Assembly (NCBI GenBank): GCA_045540355.1
Contig: JAZQHB010000027.1
Location: forward strand, 1 to 56,686
Direction: 5' to 3'
Origin: RGIG2945 sp045540355
Lineage (GTDB): Bacteria > Bacillota > Clostridia > Oscillospirales > Acutalibacteraceae
Length of the DNA: 56,686 nucleotides
Shown: positions 23,986 to 32,777 of the stretch, one piece after another
Numbering within the stretch: position 1 is the stretch's first letter
How the letters are laid out: each line of letters starts with the position of its first letter
Translations under genes and position numbers: made by a program
The notes under the pieces: generated by a model
What the model was told of the DNA's origin: nothing
Databases searched by the model: none
The model's input: the letters and a program-made list of their open reading frames with translations, nothing else

Positions 23986-23997
23986 GGAGCGATATTT

Positions 23998-24114
23998 ATG
24001 GATGGATATTATACATCATACGGGTATGTCGGTTTCATTGGCGAAGAAACAATGTTATTTGCTACTGAAGCCGATTATGAAGAATATTATAACAGTTTAA
24101 AGGAGAATGATTAA
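23998..24114 (+). CDS. Very small hypothetical protein
   Basis: 38 residues, ribosome site AAGGAGCG. Tyr-rich and acidic (DGYYTSYGYVGFIGEE). It carries the ribosome site of the next gene in its last codons. Confidence 0.5.
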   Translation: MDGYYTSYGYVGFIGEETMLFATEADYEEYYNSLKEND

Positions 24115-24115
24115 A

Positions 24116-24469
24116 ATGGCGTACGAGTCTAAAGACGAGTTAGTTTCACATCCGTCTCATTACCAATCAGAAACCGGATTAGAGGTTATTGATGTAATTG
24201 AGGCGTTTACTTTTGATTTAAAGGGTATCGAAGCGGTTGATACGGCTAATGTACTTAAGTATATTTGTCGTTGGGACAAGAAGAATGGTCTTCAGGACCT
24301 TGAGAAAGCTATGTGGTACTTGCAACACCTTATCGAGCATGTTCGTAAGTTGAAGGAAGAAAACGAACAGGTTAATTTGTATGCTGATGGAAAGAACATC
24401 GCATCTATTTCAAACAATAAAAATGAAAAAGGAGATTTTAAGAATTATGAAAACAACAGGAATTGCTAA
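24116..24469 (+). CDS. DUF3310 family protein
   Basis: 117 residues from ATG 24116; the ATG at 24107 is one base from its AAAGGAG and so unlikely. HPSHYQSETGLEVIDVIEAF..., NVLKYICRWDKKNGLQDLEKAMWYLQHLIE is the DUF3310 signature (SaV-like, related to T7 gp1.7 nucleotide kinase). A role in nucleotide metabolism is possible. Overlaps the next gene by 23 bases. Confidence 0.85.
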   Translation: MAYESKDELVSHPSHYQSETGLEVIDVIEAFTFDLKGIEAVDTANVLKYICRWDKKNGLQDLEKAMWYLQHLIEHVRKLKEENEQVNLYADGKNIASISNNKNEKGDFKNYENNRNC

Positions 24470-25370
24470 TAAGGTAAGTTCGACTTTCAGCAAAGTCGGC
24501 TTACGCGTAAAAAAACATAGCCCTGAAATCCTTGTGATTGCGGGCGTTGTAGGCGTCGTTGCAAGTGGTGTTATGGCTTGTGTGGCGACTACAAAAGTTA
24601 ATAAGGTTGTCGATAAGGCTAAGGACGATATCGACAGAATTCATACATCAGTAGAAAACGGCGTTACTCCTCAGGGAGAATCATATTCAGTTAAGGACTC
24701 ACACAGAGACCTCACTATCGCTTATATTCAGACTGGCGTTAATTTCGCTAAGCTTTACGGTCCATCTATTATCTTGGGCGGACTTTCAATCACAAGTATA
24801 CTGACTTCTAACAACATTCTTCGTAAGAGAAATGTGGCGTTAATGGCGGCATATACAGCGGTTGATAAGAGCTTCAAAGAATACAGAGGTCGAGTTATCG
24901 AAAAATTCGGTGAAGAAATTGACAAAGAGTTGAAATACGGCATCAAAGCCAAAGAAGTTACTGAAACGGTTATCGGTGAAGACGGAAAAGAGAAAAAGGT
25001 AAAAAAGACGGTCGGAGTTGTTGACCCAAACAAGATTAGCGAATATGCAATCGTATTCGATGAAACTTGTGCGTCTTATGACAGTAACCCTGATTATAAC
25101 AGAATGTTTCTTAATTCACAGCAGCAGTGGGCAAACGATAAACTCAAAGCGAATAAGCATTTGTTCTTAAACGAGATTTATGATGAACTCGGAGTCAAAC
25201 GAACTCCGGCAGGAAGCGTAGTTGGTTGGGTTTATAATCCAGACGAGCCTAATGGCGATAACTTTGTTGAATTCATTATTCATCAGACTTATAAAGAAAA
25301 GGACGGCGACCTTGTTCCGGTAACAATCGTGGACTTTAATGTCGATGGGATTATATACAACCTGATTTAA
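24447..25370 (+). CDS. DUF6353-like membrane protein, paralog 3
   Basis: 307 residues from ATG 24447 (AAAGGAGA upstream, inside the DUF3310 gene). Plan as in paralogs 1 and 2: a basic start, helix 1 (EILVIAGVVGVVASGVMACVAT), a charged linker, helix 2 (GPSIILGGLSITSILTSNNIL), then a soluble domain with FLNSQQQWANDKLKANKHLFLNEIYDELGVKRTPAGSVVGW. It is the longest because of an insert with GEDGKEKKVKKT. Function unknown. Confidence 0.75.
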   Translation: MKTTGIANKVSSTFSKVGLRVKKHSPEILVIAGVVGVVASGVMACVATTKVNKVVDKAKDDIDRIHTSVENGVTPQGESYSVKDSHRDLTIAYIQTGVNFAKLYGPSIILGGLSITSILTSNNILRKRNVALMAAYTAVDKSFKEYRGRVIEKFGEEIDKELKYGIKAKEVTETVIGEDGKEKKVKKTVGVVDPNKISEYAIVFDETCASYDSNPDYNRMFLNSQQQWANDKLKANKHLFLNEIYDELGVKRTPAGSVVGWVYNPDEPNGDNFVEFIIHQTYKEKDGDLVPVTIVDFNVDGIIYNLI

Positions 25371-25380
25371 GGAGGTAATT

Positions 25381-25977
25381 ATGCGAAAGAAACTTATAGC
25401 GATGGTCGTGTGTGCTATAGCGACTATCATATTAACATCCGGTGCGATATCAAACGGCGATGGGGGTTCTGCTGAATGCTTTAATGCTCAACCCCCTAAG
25501 GTTGAAACGATAATAGTAGAACCTACATATACATCTCTTGGTGTGCCAAATATTGATAGCTCATTCAAGACTTATATGGACTATAGATGCATTACGAATA
25601 AAAACAGTGCTCAGTATAAGTTTATAAAAGCTTGGGGTTGGAGCGATTCAAATGGTTTTATGAGAGCCAATGGTGAAAGAGATTTAGGTATCAAAGACGA
25701 TTATTATTTGATTGCTCTTGGTTCGTATTATGGTACTACAATCGGAACAAAGTATAAAATCACAACAGACACTGGTAATGTATTTTACGGTGTTCTTGCA
25801 GATTGTAAGGATGATAGACACACGAATAATACACATCAATATTCTTACAACAACGATGTGGTCGAGTTTATAGTTGATACAAAAAAACTCAATAAAACAG
25901 TTAAAGTAATGGGAAGTGCAAATGTGTATATGCCGTTAAACGGTAGAATCGCAAGTATTGAACGCATTAATTTCTAA
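25381..25977 (+). CDS. Secreted protein with signal peptide
   Basis: 198 residues. A clear signal peptide (RKKLIAMVVCAIATIILTSGAIS) is followed by a soluble domain: YMDYRCITNKNSAQYKFIKAW, LGIKDDYYLIALGSYYGTTIGTKYKITT, GVLADCKDDRHTN. This resembles secreted 3D/double-psi-barrel-like proteins but the catalytic Asp trio is not certain. An exported early protein of a temperate phage could act on the cell surface. AAGGAGG ribosome site. Confidence 0.6.
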   Translation: MRKKLIAMVVCAIATIILTSGAISNGDGGSAECFNAQPPKVETIIVEPTYTSLGVPNIDSSFKTYMDYRCITNKNSAQYKFIKAWGWSDSNGFMRANGERDLGIKDDYYLIALGSYYGTTIGTKYKITTDTGNVFYGVLADCKDDRHTNNTHQYSYNNDVVEFIVDTKKLNKTVKVMGSANVYMPLNGRIASIERINF

Positions 25978-25998
25978 AAATGAAAGGAGTCGAAGAAA

Positions 25999-26085
25999 AT
26001 GAAAGTCGTATCTTATATTCTGGCATCATTAGCTGGTATTTGTTTAGTTAGTGGCGTTGCTGTATTGTCAACCGAAAGGAGGTAA
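25999..26085 (+). CDS. Membrane micropeptide
   Basis: 28 residues, almost all one membrane helix (VVSYILASLAGICLVSGVAVL). Ribosome site AAAGGAG; its last codons hold the AAGGAGG for the next gene. Confidence 0.45.
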   Translation: MKVVSYILASLAGICLVSGVAVLSTERR

Positions 26086-26090
26086 CGAGT

Positions 26091-26255
26091 ATGGATGGTT
26101 TGGAAAACATCATTTATATGCTTGACGGTATATTGGATACAAAAAGTAAGCGTCATATTACAGGAGGGATACTTGTTAGTATCTCTTTATTATTTGGAGG
26201 GTTAGCGTTTACTGTTATGACTCTCAAAAACGAAGAGGAGGACGAAAAAATATGA
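26091..26255 (+). CDS. Small membrane protein
   Basis: 54 residues. Amphipathic start, one membrane helix (ILVSISLLFGGLAFTVMTL) and an acidic tail containing the ribosome site of the next gene (ATGA overlap). Unknown role. Confidence 0.5.
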   Translation: MDGLENIIYMLDGILDTKSKRHITGGILVSISLLFGGLAFTVMTLKNEEEDEKI

Positions 26256-26845
26256 GTAAATTTAAAGGATTTATGATATTTGCTTTTGGTGCGGCAGTTG
26301 GTTCCGTGGCAACTTGGAAATATCTCAAGACTACATACGAGCAAATTGCTCAAGAAGAAATTGATTCGGTTAAGGCTGCGTTTATGAATAAAGAACACGC
26401 AGTTGAGGCTGAGCCTGAAAGAACCATTCCTAAGGTAGAAAAAAACGGAAAAACTCCTAATGTTATGGATTTCACCGGAAGAAGTAAAACAAAAGATGGT
26501 TATATTGATTACTCGAATTTAAACGAGGACGATGCAATGGTGGTTAGAAAGAAAGTTGAAAAACCGTATGTTATAACCCCTGACGAGTTCGGTGAGTTCG
26601 AGTCGTACACAAAAATCAGTTTAACCTACTATGCCGACAAAGTTCTGGCAGACGAGAACGATGAGATTGTAGAAGATGTCGATGAAGTTGTAGGATTTGA
26701 ATCATTAAACCATATTGGCGAATACGAAAATGATTCTGTACATGTTCGTAATGATATGTTGAAGTGTGATTATGAAATCCTGTTAGACCAAAGAGAATAT
26801 TCTGAGGTCTTGAAGACTAAACCGCGTCAGGTGGAGGTAGAATGA
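26252..26845 (+). CDS. Membrane-anchored hypothetical protein
   Basis: 197 residues. N-terminal membrane helix (FMIFAFGAAVGSVATWKYL), a linker, then a soluble domain with PYVITPDEFGEFESYTKISLTYYADKVLADENDEIV..VGFESLNHIGEYENDSVHVRND. This anchored form recurs in Firmicutes phages; the role is unknown. Both ends overlap neighbours by four bases, so it is translationally coupled. Confidence 0.6.
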   Translation: MSKFKGFMIFAFGAAVGSVATWKYLKTTYEQIAQEEIDSVKAAFMNKEHAVEAEPERTIPKVEKNGKTPNVMDFTGRSKTKDGYIDYSNLNEDDAMVVRKKVEKPYVITPDEFGEFESYTKISLTYYADKVLADENDEIVEDVDEVVGFESLNHIGEYENDSVHVRNDMLKCDYEILLDQREYSEVLKTKPRQVEVE

Positions 26846-27399
26846 CGAATAACGAGCTGAATAACTTATATTTCGAGTGGATGTATCAGCTTGTTTGCGA
26901 TGATTTACCATATTCTAAAAAGCAGTCCTATCGGAAATTGTTATTTCGCTTACACGATATCGAGTTTGATTATTCTATTCCTATGGATGGAAATCGAGCC
27001 GAAGACGGAATAAACTTAAGGTATCGTTTCGGAGATGAGCAGTCAATTCATCAAGCAATGATTGCTTCATATTTAGACGATAAACCTTGCAGTGTTTTGG
27101 AAATGTTAATCGCCCTTGCTATTCGTTGTGAAGAGCATATTATGGACGACCCGGATATTGGAAACCGTACTGGACAATGGTTCGGCGGTATGATTGATAA
27201 TCTTGGGTTAGGTTCTATGTATGACGAGAATTTCGATAGGGATTATGTCGATGAAAAAATCGGTATATTCCTTAACCGAGATTACGAACGAAATGGTAAG
27301 GGCGGTTTATTTACCGTTAAACATTGTAAGTACGATTTGCGTACTGTTGAGATATGGTATCAGATGTGCTGGTACTTAGACTATATTCTACAATCTTAG
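26842..27399 (+). CDS. Conserved phage hypothetical protein
   Basis: 185 residues, soluble. Motifs LYFEWMYQLVCD, YRKLLFRLHDIEF, EMLIALAIRCEEHIMDDPDIGNRTGQWFG and the C-terminal EIWYQMCWYL are family-like and conserved in many siphophages of Clostridia, usually before replication genes. No known activity. Overlaps the upstream gene by four bases. Confidence 0.65.
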   Translation: MTNNELNNLYFEWMYQLVCDDLPYSKKQSYRKLLFRLHDIEFDYSIPMDGNRAEDGINLRYRFGDEQSIHQAMIASYLDDKPCSVLEMLIALAIRCEEHIMDDPDIGNRTGQWFGGMIDNLGLGSMYDENFDRDYVDEKIGIFLNRDYERNGKGGLFTVKHCKYDLRTVEIWYQMCWYLDYILQS

Positions 27400-27410
27400 G
27401 AGGGTGTAAT

Positions 27411-27617
27411 ATGCACCATAAAAAAATCTATGAATGGTTCAAATTATATTTTCCACAATATGCTCAATTTGTCGAGGTTTGGTTTGCACACGGTAAAAAC
27501 AGTGTCAGAGTTCGCCAAACTAACGGACAAGAGTTTATATTTACTTACAATGGTAAGGATAACTGGAAATTTGAAACTCGTAAAAGCTATGCAAACTATT
27601 TGAAAGAAAGGAGGTAA
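27411..27617 (+). CDS. Small hypothetical protein
   Basis: 68 residues from ATG 27411 (TTAGGAGGGTG upstream). IYEWFKLYFPQYAQFVEVWFAHGKNSVRVRQ..EFIFTYNGKDNWKFET is a small alpha-beta protein, conserved in this position near the preceding gene. Function unknown. Confidence 0.55.
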   Translation: MHHKKIYEWFKLYFPQYAQFVEVWFAHGKNSVRVRQTNGQEFIFTYNGKDNWKFETRKSYANYLKERR

Positions 27618-27622
27618 CGCCA

Positions 27623-27856
27623 ATGGATGAAATGGTTCGTTATATTTTCGGAAATATGAAGAGTTACGAAGTATCGATGAAAAATGTGAAAAGAACACTT
27701 CGTGCACAGGCGAGAACAAACGCGTGGTTGGGTATATTTGCTTTAACCACGACTGCTTGTTTAATAGTGGCTGAAGTCAAACGAATAGAGCTTGAAGAAA
27801 AGGTCGTAGCTCTTAATGAAAAAATCGAGGAATTAAAAGGCGTGGAAGGAGTATAA
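27623..27856 (+). CDS. Small membrane protein with coiled coil
   Basis: 77 residues: basic N-terminal helix (KRTLRAQARTNA), one membrane helix (WLGIFALTTTACLIVAEV) and a C-terminal coiled coil (LEEKVVALNEKIEELKG). AAAGGAGG ribosome site. It directly precedes the replication fusion gene. Confidence 0.55.
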   Translation: MDEMVRYIFGNMKSYEVSMKNVKRTLRAQARTNAWLGIFALTTTACLIVAEVKRIELEEKVVALNEKIEELKGVEGV

Positions 27857-27862
27857 AATGCG

Positions 27863-30800
27863 ATGATCGACTTTTTGGTGATTTCAACACGTAGTACAAA
27901 GCGTGGTGTAATAGAAATCTATCCGAAGTTTCGTATTATGAAAAGCTCCGATTTAATGATTCGAGGCGGTGACTTCTACGCTATCTGGGATGACGAACGC
28001 GGAATTTGGTCAACAGACGAGCAAGATGTAATACGCTTGATTGACCGAGAACTTGATAAATACGCAGAAGAAAACCGCCAGCGTTTTGACTCTACGATAA
28101 AAGTCCTGCATATGTGGGACTCTGAGTCCGGAATGATTGACTCTTGGCATAAATATTGTCAAAAGCAAATGCGGGATTCGTTTCATATGTTGGATGAGAA
28201 ACTTATATTTGCCAATACAGAAACCAATAAAAAAGATTACGCAAGTAAGAGGCTTAACTACCCTCTCGAAAAAGGCGAAATCAATGCTTACGATAAATTG
28301 ATGTCAACCTTATATACACCAGAGGAACGACACAAAATCGAATGGGCTATTGGTTCTATTGTTTCCGGCGAATCAAAGAAACTACAAAAGTTTATGGTTC
28401 TATATGGTGCAGCCGGAACAGGTAAATCTACAGTTCTTAATATTGTTCAACAGTTATTTGACGGGTATTATTCAGTATTTGATGCTAAGGCATTAGGTTC
28501 ATCAAGTAACGCGTTTGCTCTTGAAGCGTTTAAAAGTAATCCGCTGGTAGCGATACAGCACGATGGCGACTTGTCAAAAATCGAAGATAATACCAGATTA
28601 AACAGTTTGGTATCTCATGAGCTTATGACAGTTAATGAAAAGTTCAGGTCACAATATGCTAACCGATTTAAGTGTTTCTTATTTATGGGTACAAACAAGC
28701 CTGTAAAGATTACGGACGGAAAATCAGGTCTTATACGAAGATTGATAGATGTTGCTCCATCAGGTAACAAATTAAGTCCGAAGGAATACAAGACTGTAGT
28801 AAAGCAATTAGCATTTGAACTTGGTGCTATCGCGTATCATTGTCGAGAGGTATATTTAAGTAATCCGGGTATGTACGACGATTATATTCCTATTACTATG
28901 CTTGGTGCGTCGAATGATTTCTACAATTTCATCATCGATTCTTACCACGTGTTTAAAAAAGAGGACGGAACAACTCTTAAAGCTGCTTGGGAAATGTATA
29001 AAACATATTGCGAAGAAGCAAAAATCACATTTCCATTCTCACAGAGAATTTTCAAAGAGGAGCTTAAAAACTATTTCCGAGAATATAAAGAGCGTTTTAA
29101 TCTTGATGATGGCACTCGCGTCAGGAGTTATTATATAGGTTTTAGGACTGAAAAATTTGAAGAAAAGACTGTTGGTAAAAAAGAAGAGATTCATAAACCA
29201 CATACTATTCAGTTTGAAAGTCAAGAATCTATATTCGATAAAGAGTGTTCAAACTGTCCTGCACAGTATGCGACAACAAAAGAAACCCCAACACAAAAAT
29301 GGGAAAAAGTTGCTACAAAACTGTCAGACTTAGATACAACAAGGATTCATTATGTTAAAGTGCCGGAAAATCACATAGTTATCGACTTCGATATTCCAGA
29401 CAAAGAAGGCAACAAATCCTTTGAAAAGAATCTCGAAGAAGCAAGTAAATGGCCTGCTACTTATGCAGAACTCAGTAAGAGTGGTAGCGGTATTCACCTG
29501 CATTATATTTATACGGGCGATGTTTCAAAGCTCAGTAAGATATACGATGACTATGTTGAGGTTAAAGTATTTACCGGAAAAAGCTCATTACGACGAAAAT
29601 TATCAAAATGTAATGACTTGCCGATAGCTACTATATCTTCCGGACTACCACTGAAAGGAGAAAGCAAAATGGTGAATTTTGAATCTGTAAAAAGTGAGAA
29701 AGGTCTTAGGACGCTGATTAAACGAAATCTTAATAAAGAAATCCATCCAGCAACTAAGCCAAGTATCGACTTTATTTACAAAATACTTGAAGACGCATAT
29801 TCAAGTGATTTAAGTTATGATGTCACAGATATGCGTAACGCCATTTTAGCATTTGCCGCGAGCAGTTCTCACCAATCGGAGTATTGTATTAAATTGGTGA
29901 ATAAAATGCAATTCAAGTCAGAAGACCCATCGGTAAATGTTAAGAATGACGAAGCAAAACTTGTATTCTACGATGTCGAGGTATTTCCGAATCTATTCCT
30001 TGTGAACTGGAAAATTGAGGGCTATGGAAAACCTGTTGTACGAATGATTAATCCTACTCCAACAGAAATCGAAGAGCTTATGCAATTCAGATTAGTTGGC
30101 TTCAACTGTAGAAGATATGATAATCATATTTTGTACGCACGACTTATGGGATACACGAATGAACAGTTATACAACCTGTCACAAAGAATCGTCAACGGAA
30201 GTGCAAATTGTTTCTTCGGAGAAGCGTATAATGTATCATTCACAGATGTTTACGACTTTGCTTCTGCGGGAAATAAAAAGAGCCTGAAGAAGATGGAAAT
30301 TGAAATGGGAAACCTTACCGAAGAGGAACTTCAGAAGAAAGGTTTTACGGAAGATGAAATCAAAGTCATCAAAGCCGGAACCCATCATCAAGAATTGGGA
30401 CTTCCTTGGGACCAGCCCGTTCCCGAAGAGCGTTGGGTTGAAGTTGCTGAATATTGTGATAATGATGTTATAGCAACTGAAGCGGCATTCGTATATTTGA
30501 AATCCGACTGGGCTGCACGACAGATTCTGGCAGACTTGGCTGAGATGACGGTTAATGATACAACGAACTCATTAACAACAAAGTTTATATTTGGCAATAA
30601 CAGAAAACCTCAAGACCAATTTAACTATCGTGATTTATCACAACCCGTACACGATTTAGATGAGGAAACTTATGAGTTCTTAAGTGAGATTGCACCTGAA
30701 ATGATGTCTAAAACTCACGGCGAAGCAGGAAGTTTCTTACCATATTTTCCGGGGTATAAATTCGACCACGGAAAGTCTATATATCGTGGAGAGGAAGTTG

Positions 30801-32125
30801 GCGAGGGTGGATATGTTTATGCTGAACCCGGTATGTATGGTAATGTGGCATTGCTTGATATTACCTCTATGCATCCTCACAGTATGATGCTTGAAGTTTT
30901 GTTTGGTGTTGAGTTCACCAGACGACTTTATGAAATAGTGTACGGACGAGTACATATTAAGCACGAAGCTTGGGACGCAGTAAATAAAATGCTGGACGGT
31001 AAGCTCACTAAATATATTCAGAAAGTTCTTGATGGAGAAATGTCATCCGGAGATTTGGCAAATGCTTTGAAAACCGCGATTAACTCTGTTTACGGTTTAA
31101 CATCAGCGGGATTTGATAACGCATTTAGGGACAAGCGTAATAAAGATAATATAGTCGCAAAACGAGGAGCCTTGTTTATGATTAACCTTAAGTATGAGGT
31201 GCAGAAACGAGGCTTTACTGTTGCTCATATTAAGACGGACTCTATCAAGATTCCGGACGCAACTCCTGAAATTATCCAGTTTGTTATGGATTATGGTAAG
31301 GAATACGGCTACACCTTTGAACACGAGGCTACATACGACAGAATGTGTCTTGTTAATGATGCGGTTTATATTGCCAAGTATCAAGACGGTAAATGGACAG
31401 CTACAGGTACACAATTCCAAGTTCCATATGTTTTCAAGAAACTCTTTACAAAAGATGATATTCTCTTTGAGGATATGTGTGAAACAAAGTCCGTAACTTC
31501 TGCATTATATTTGGATATGAATGAGGATTTGCCAGATGTATCCGAGCGAGAAAAAGACCTTGAACGCATTGTAAAAAAAGCAAAAGAAGCTGGTGTCGAA
31601 ATGGACCTTAGTGGAAACAGCGGAGATGCAGAACTTGATGCTATGATAGATGAGATTGCAAAAGGTCATGATTACCATTTCATCGGAAAAGTCGGTCAGT
31701 TCTGCCCAATCAAGGACGGTTGTGGCGGTGGACTGCTTATGCGTGAAAAAGATGGTAAATATCACGCGGCAACTGGTTCAAAAGGATTCAGATGGCTGGA
31801 ATCTGAAATGGTAAAAAAACTTGATAAATCAGATGATATAGAGCGTAAATTCTATAATCAGTTGGTTGACGAGGCAGTTGCTACCATTTCTCAATACGGC
31901 GACTTTGAATGGTTCGTATCTGAAGACCCATATGTACCACCGAAAAAAGATGTTCCACCTTGGTTATGTCCTTGCGGGGATAACAAATACAAATCCTGCT
32001 TTGACTGTCCAAACTTTAACGACGATATGTTCCATTTAGATTGTAACTTAGGTTACGATATTTCAGACATCATTTTAAAAGATGGCTTTATTAAAGACGA
32101 AGCATTTAAAACTAATAAAAAATAA
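27863..32125 (+). CDS. Replication fusion: SF3-type helicase, primase-like domain, exonuclease and family B polymerase
   Basis: 1420 residues. Residues about 100-430: phage/plasmid D5/P4-type helicase with Walker A GAAGTGKST (about 182-190), Walker B in LVAIQHDGD (about 227) and FLFMGTNKP (sensor). About 480-620: a domain with VIDFDIPD and SGSGIHLHYIY, the pattern of archaeo-eukaryotic primase/prim-pol domains. About 700-900: DEDD exonuclease (FYDVEVFPN; VGFNCRRYDNHIL; YCDNDVIATEAAF). About 990-1130: polymerase B motifs LLDITSMHPHSM (A), LKTAINSVYG (B), HIKTDS (C; Lys replaces the first Asp of DTDS). The C-terminus is Cys-rich (CPCGDNKYKSCFDCP). One uninterrupted frame, GGAAGGAG ribosome site. 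Confidence 0.88.
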   Translation: MIDFLVISTRSTKRGVIEIYPKFRIMKSSDLMIRGGDFYAIWDDERGIWSTDEQDVIRLIDRELDKYAEENRQRFDSTIKVLHMWDSESGMIDSWHKYCQKQMRDSFHMLDEKLIFANTETNKKDYASKRLNYPLEKGEINAYDKLMSTLYTPEERHKIEWAIGSIVSGESKKLQKFMVLYGAAGTGKSTVLNIVQQLFDGYYSVFDAKALGSSSNAFALEAFKSNPLVAIQHDGDLSKIEDNTRLNSLVSHELMTVNEKFRSQYANRFKCFLFMGTNKPVKITDGKSGLIRRLIDVAPSGNKLSPKEYKTVVKQLAFELGAIAYHCREVYLSNPGMYDDYIPITMLGASNDFYNFIIDSYHVFKKEDGTTLKAAWEMYKTYCEEAKITFPFSQRIFKEELKNYFREYKERFNLDDGTRVRSYYIGFRTEKFEEKTVGKKEEIHKPHTIQFESQESIFDKECSNCPAQYATTKETPTQKWEKVATKLSDLDTTRIHYVKVPENHIVIDFDIPDKEGNKSFEKNLEEASKWPATYAELSKSGSGIHLHYIYTGDVSKLSKIYDDYVEVKVFTGKSSLRRKLSKCNDLPIATISSGLPLKGESKMVNFESVKSEKGLRTLIKRNLNKEIHPATKPSIDFIYKILEDAYSSDLSYDVTDMRNAILAFAASSSHQSEYCIKLVNKMQFKSEDPSVNVKNDEAKLVFYDVEVFPNLFLVNWKIEGYGKPVVRMINPTPTEIEELMQFRLVGFNCRRYDNHILYARLMGYTNEQLYNLSQRIVNGSANCFFGEAYNVSFTDVYDFASAGNKKSLKKMEIEMGNLTEEELQKKGFTEDEIKVIKAGTHHQELGLPWDQPVPEERWVEVAEYCDNDVIATEAAFVYLKSDWAARQILADLAEMTVNDTTNSLTTKFIFGNNRKPQDQFNYRDLSQPVHDLDEETYEFLSEIAPEMMSKTHGEAGSFLPYFPGYKFDHGKSIYRGEEVGEGGYVYAEPGMYGNVALLDITSMHPHSMMLEVLFGVEFTRRLYEIVYGRVHIKHEAWDAVNKMLDGKLTKYIQKVLDGEMSSGDLANALKTAINSVYGLTSAGFDNAFRDKRNKDNIVAKRGALFMINLKYEVQKRGFTVAHIKTDSIKIPDATPEIIQFVMDYGKEYGYTFEHEATYDRMCLVNDAVYIAKYQDGKWTATGTQFQVPYVFKKLFTKDDILFEDMCETKSVTSALYLDMNEDLPDVSEREKDLERIVKKAKEAGVEMDLSGNSGDAELDAMIDEIAKGHDYHFIGKVGQFCPIKDGCGGGLLMREKDGKYHAATGSKGFRWLESEMVKKLDKSDDIERKFYNQLVDEAVATISQYGDFEWFVSEDPYVPPKKDVPPWLCPCGDNKYKSCFDCPNFNDDMFHLDCNLGYDISDIILKDGFIKDEAFKTNKK

Positions 32126-32140
32126 GGAGATTAAAAAATT

Positions 32141-32611
32141 ATGGAAAGATTAGATAACATTATCATTGAAGATGCTCGAATTATGTTCAGAAACTTTTCG
32201 GGTAGAGAAACAAAATACAACCGTGAGGGCGACAGAAACTTCTGCGTTGTTATAGAAGATATGGATTATGCACAGAAACTTGCCGAGGACGGCTGGAATG
32301 TAAGAATTCTTGCTCCGCGTGATGAGAACGACGAGCCAAGACATTATATTCAGGTGGCGGTAAGCTTTGACAACATTCCTCCGAAAGTTAAGATGATTAC
32401 CAGAAGAAAGCAGACAACATTGGACGAGGAATCCATCGGTACTCTTGACTTTGCGGAAATCAGAAATGTTGACCTTACCATTAGACCTTATAACTGGGAA
32501 GTTAATGGTAAGACAGGTGTAAAAGCATATCTGAAGACATTGTATGTAACAATCGAAGAAGACGAGTTCGCGGCGAAGTATGCTGAGGACGAATATCCGG
32601 AGGAGATGTAA
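32141..32611 (+). CDS. OB-fold-like single-strand DNA-binding protein (putative)
   Basis: 156 residues with an acidic C-terminal tail (EEDEFAAKYAEDEYPEEM), as SSB-like proteins have. Beta-rich core: IIEDARIMFRNFSGRETKYNREGDRNFCVVIED and RNVDLTIRPYNWEVNGKTGVKAYLKTLYV. It follows the polymerase fusion by 15 bases. DNA binding is inferred from context and shape; no residue-level match. Confidence 0.6.
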   Translation: MERLDNIIIEDARIMFRNFSGRETKYNREGDRNFCVVIEDMDYAQKLAEDGWNVRILAPRDENDEPRHYIQVAVSFDNIPPKVKMITRRKQTTLDEESIGTLDFAEIRNVDLTIRPYNWEVNGKTGVKAYLKTLYVTIEEDEFAAKYAEDEYPEEM

Positions 32612-32613
32612 TT

Positions 32614-32739
32614 ATGGATAAGAATAAATGGACAAACATCGGGTATAGATGCGGGCAGATATTTGCCTGCACTTGCCTTATATGTTTACTTGTTATAGCT
32701 GTTGCATTGACTTTCAAGTTTCTGCAATGGCTGTTTTAA
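32614..32739 (+). CDS. Membrane micropeptide
   Basis: 41 residues: short polar start (DKNKWTNIGYRCGQ) and one membrane helix (IFACTCLICLLVIAVALTF). GGAGGAG ribosome site in the last codons of the preceding gene. Confidence 0.5.
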   Translation: MDKNKWTNIGYRCGQIFACTCLICLLVIAVALTFKFLQWLF

Positions 32740-32777
32740 TTAGCAAATAAAATTCTATTTAGACGAAAGGAGGAGAA

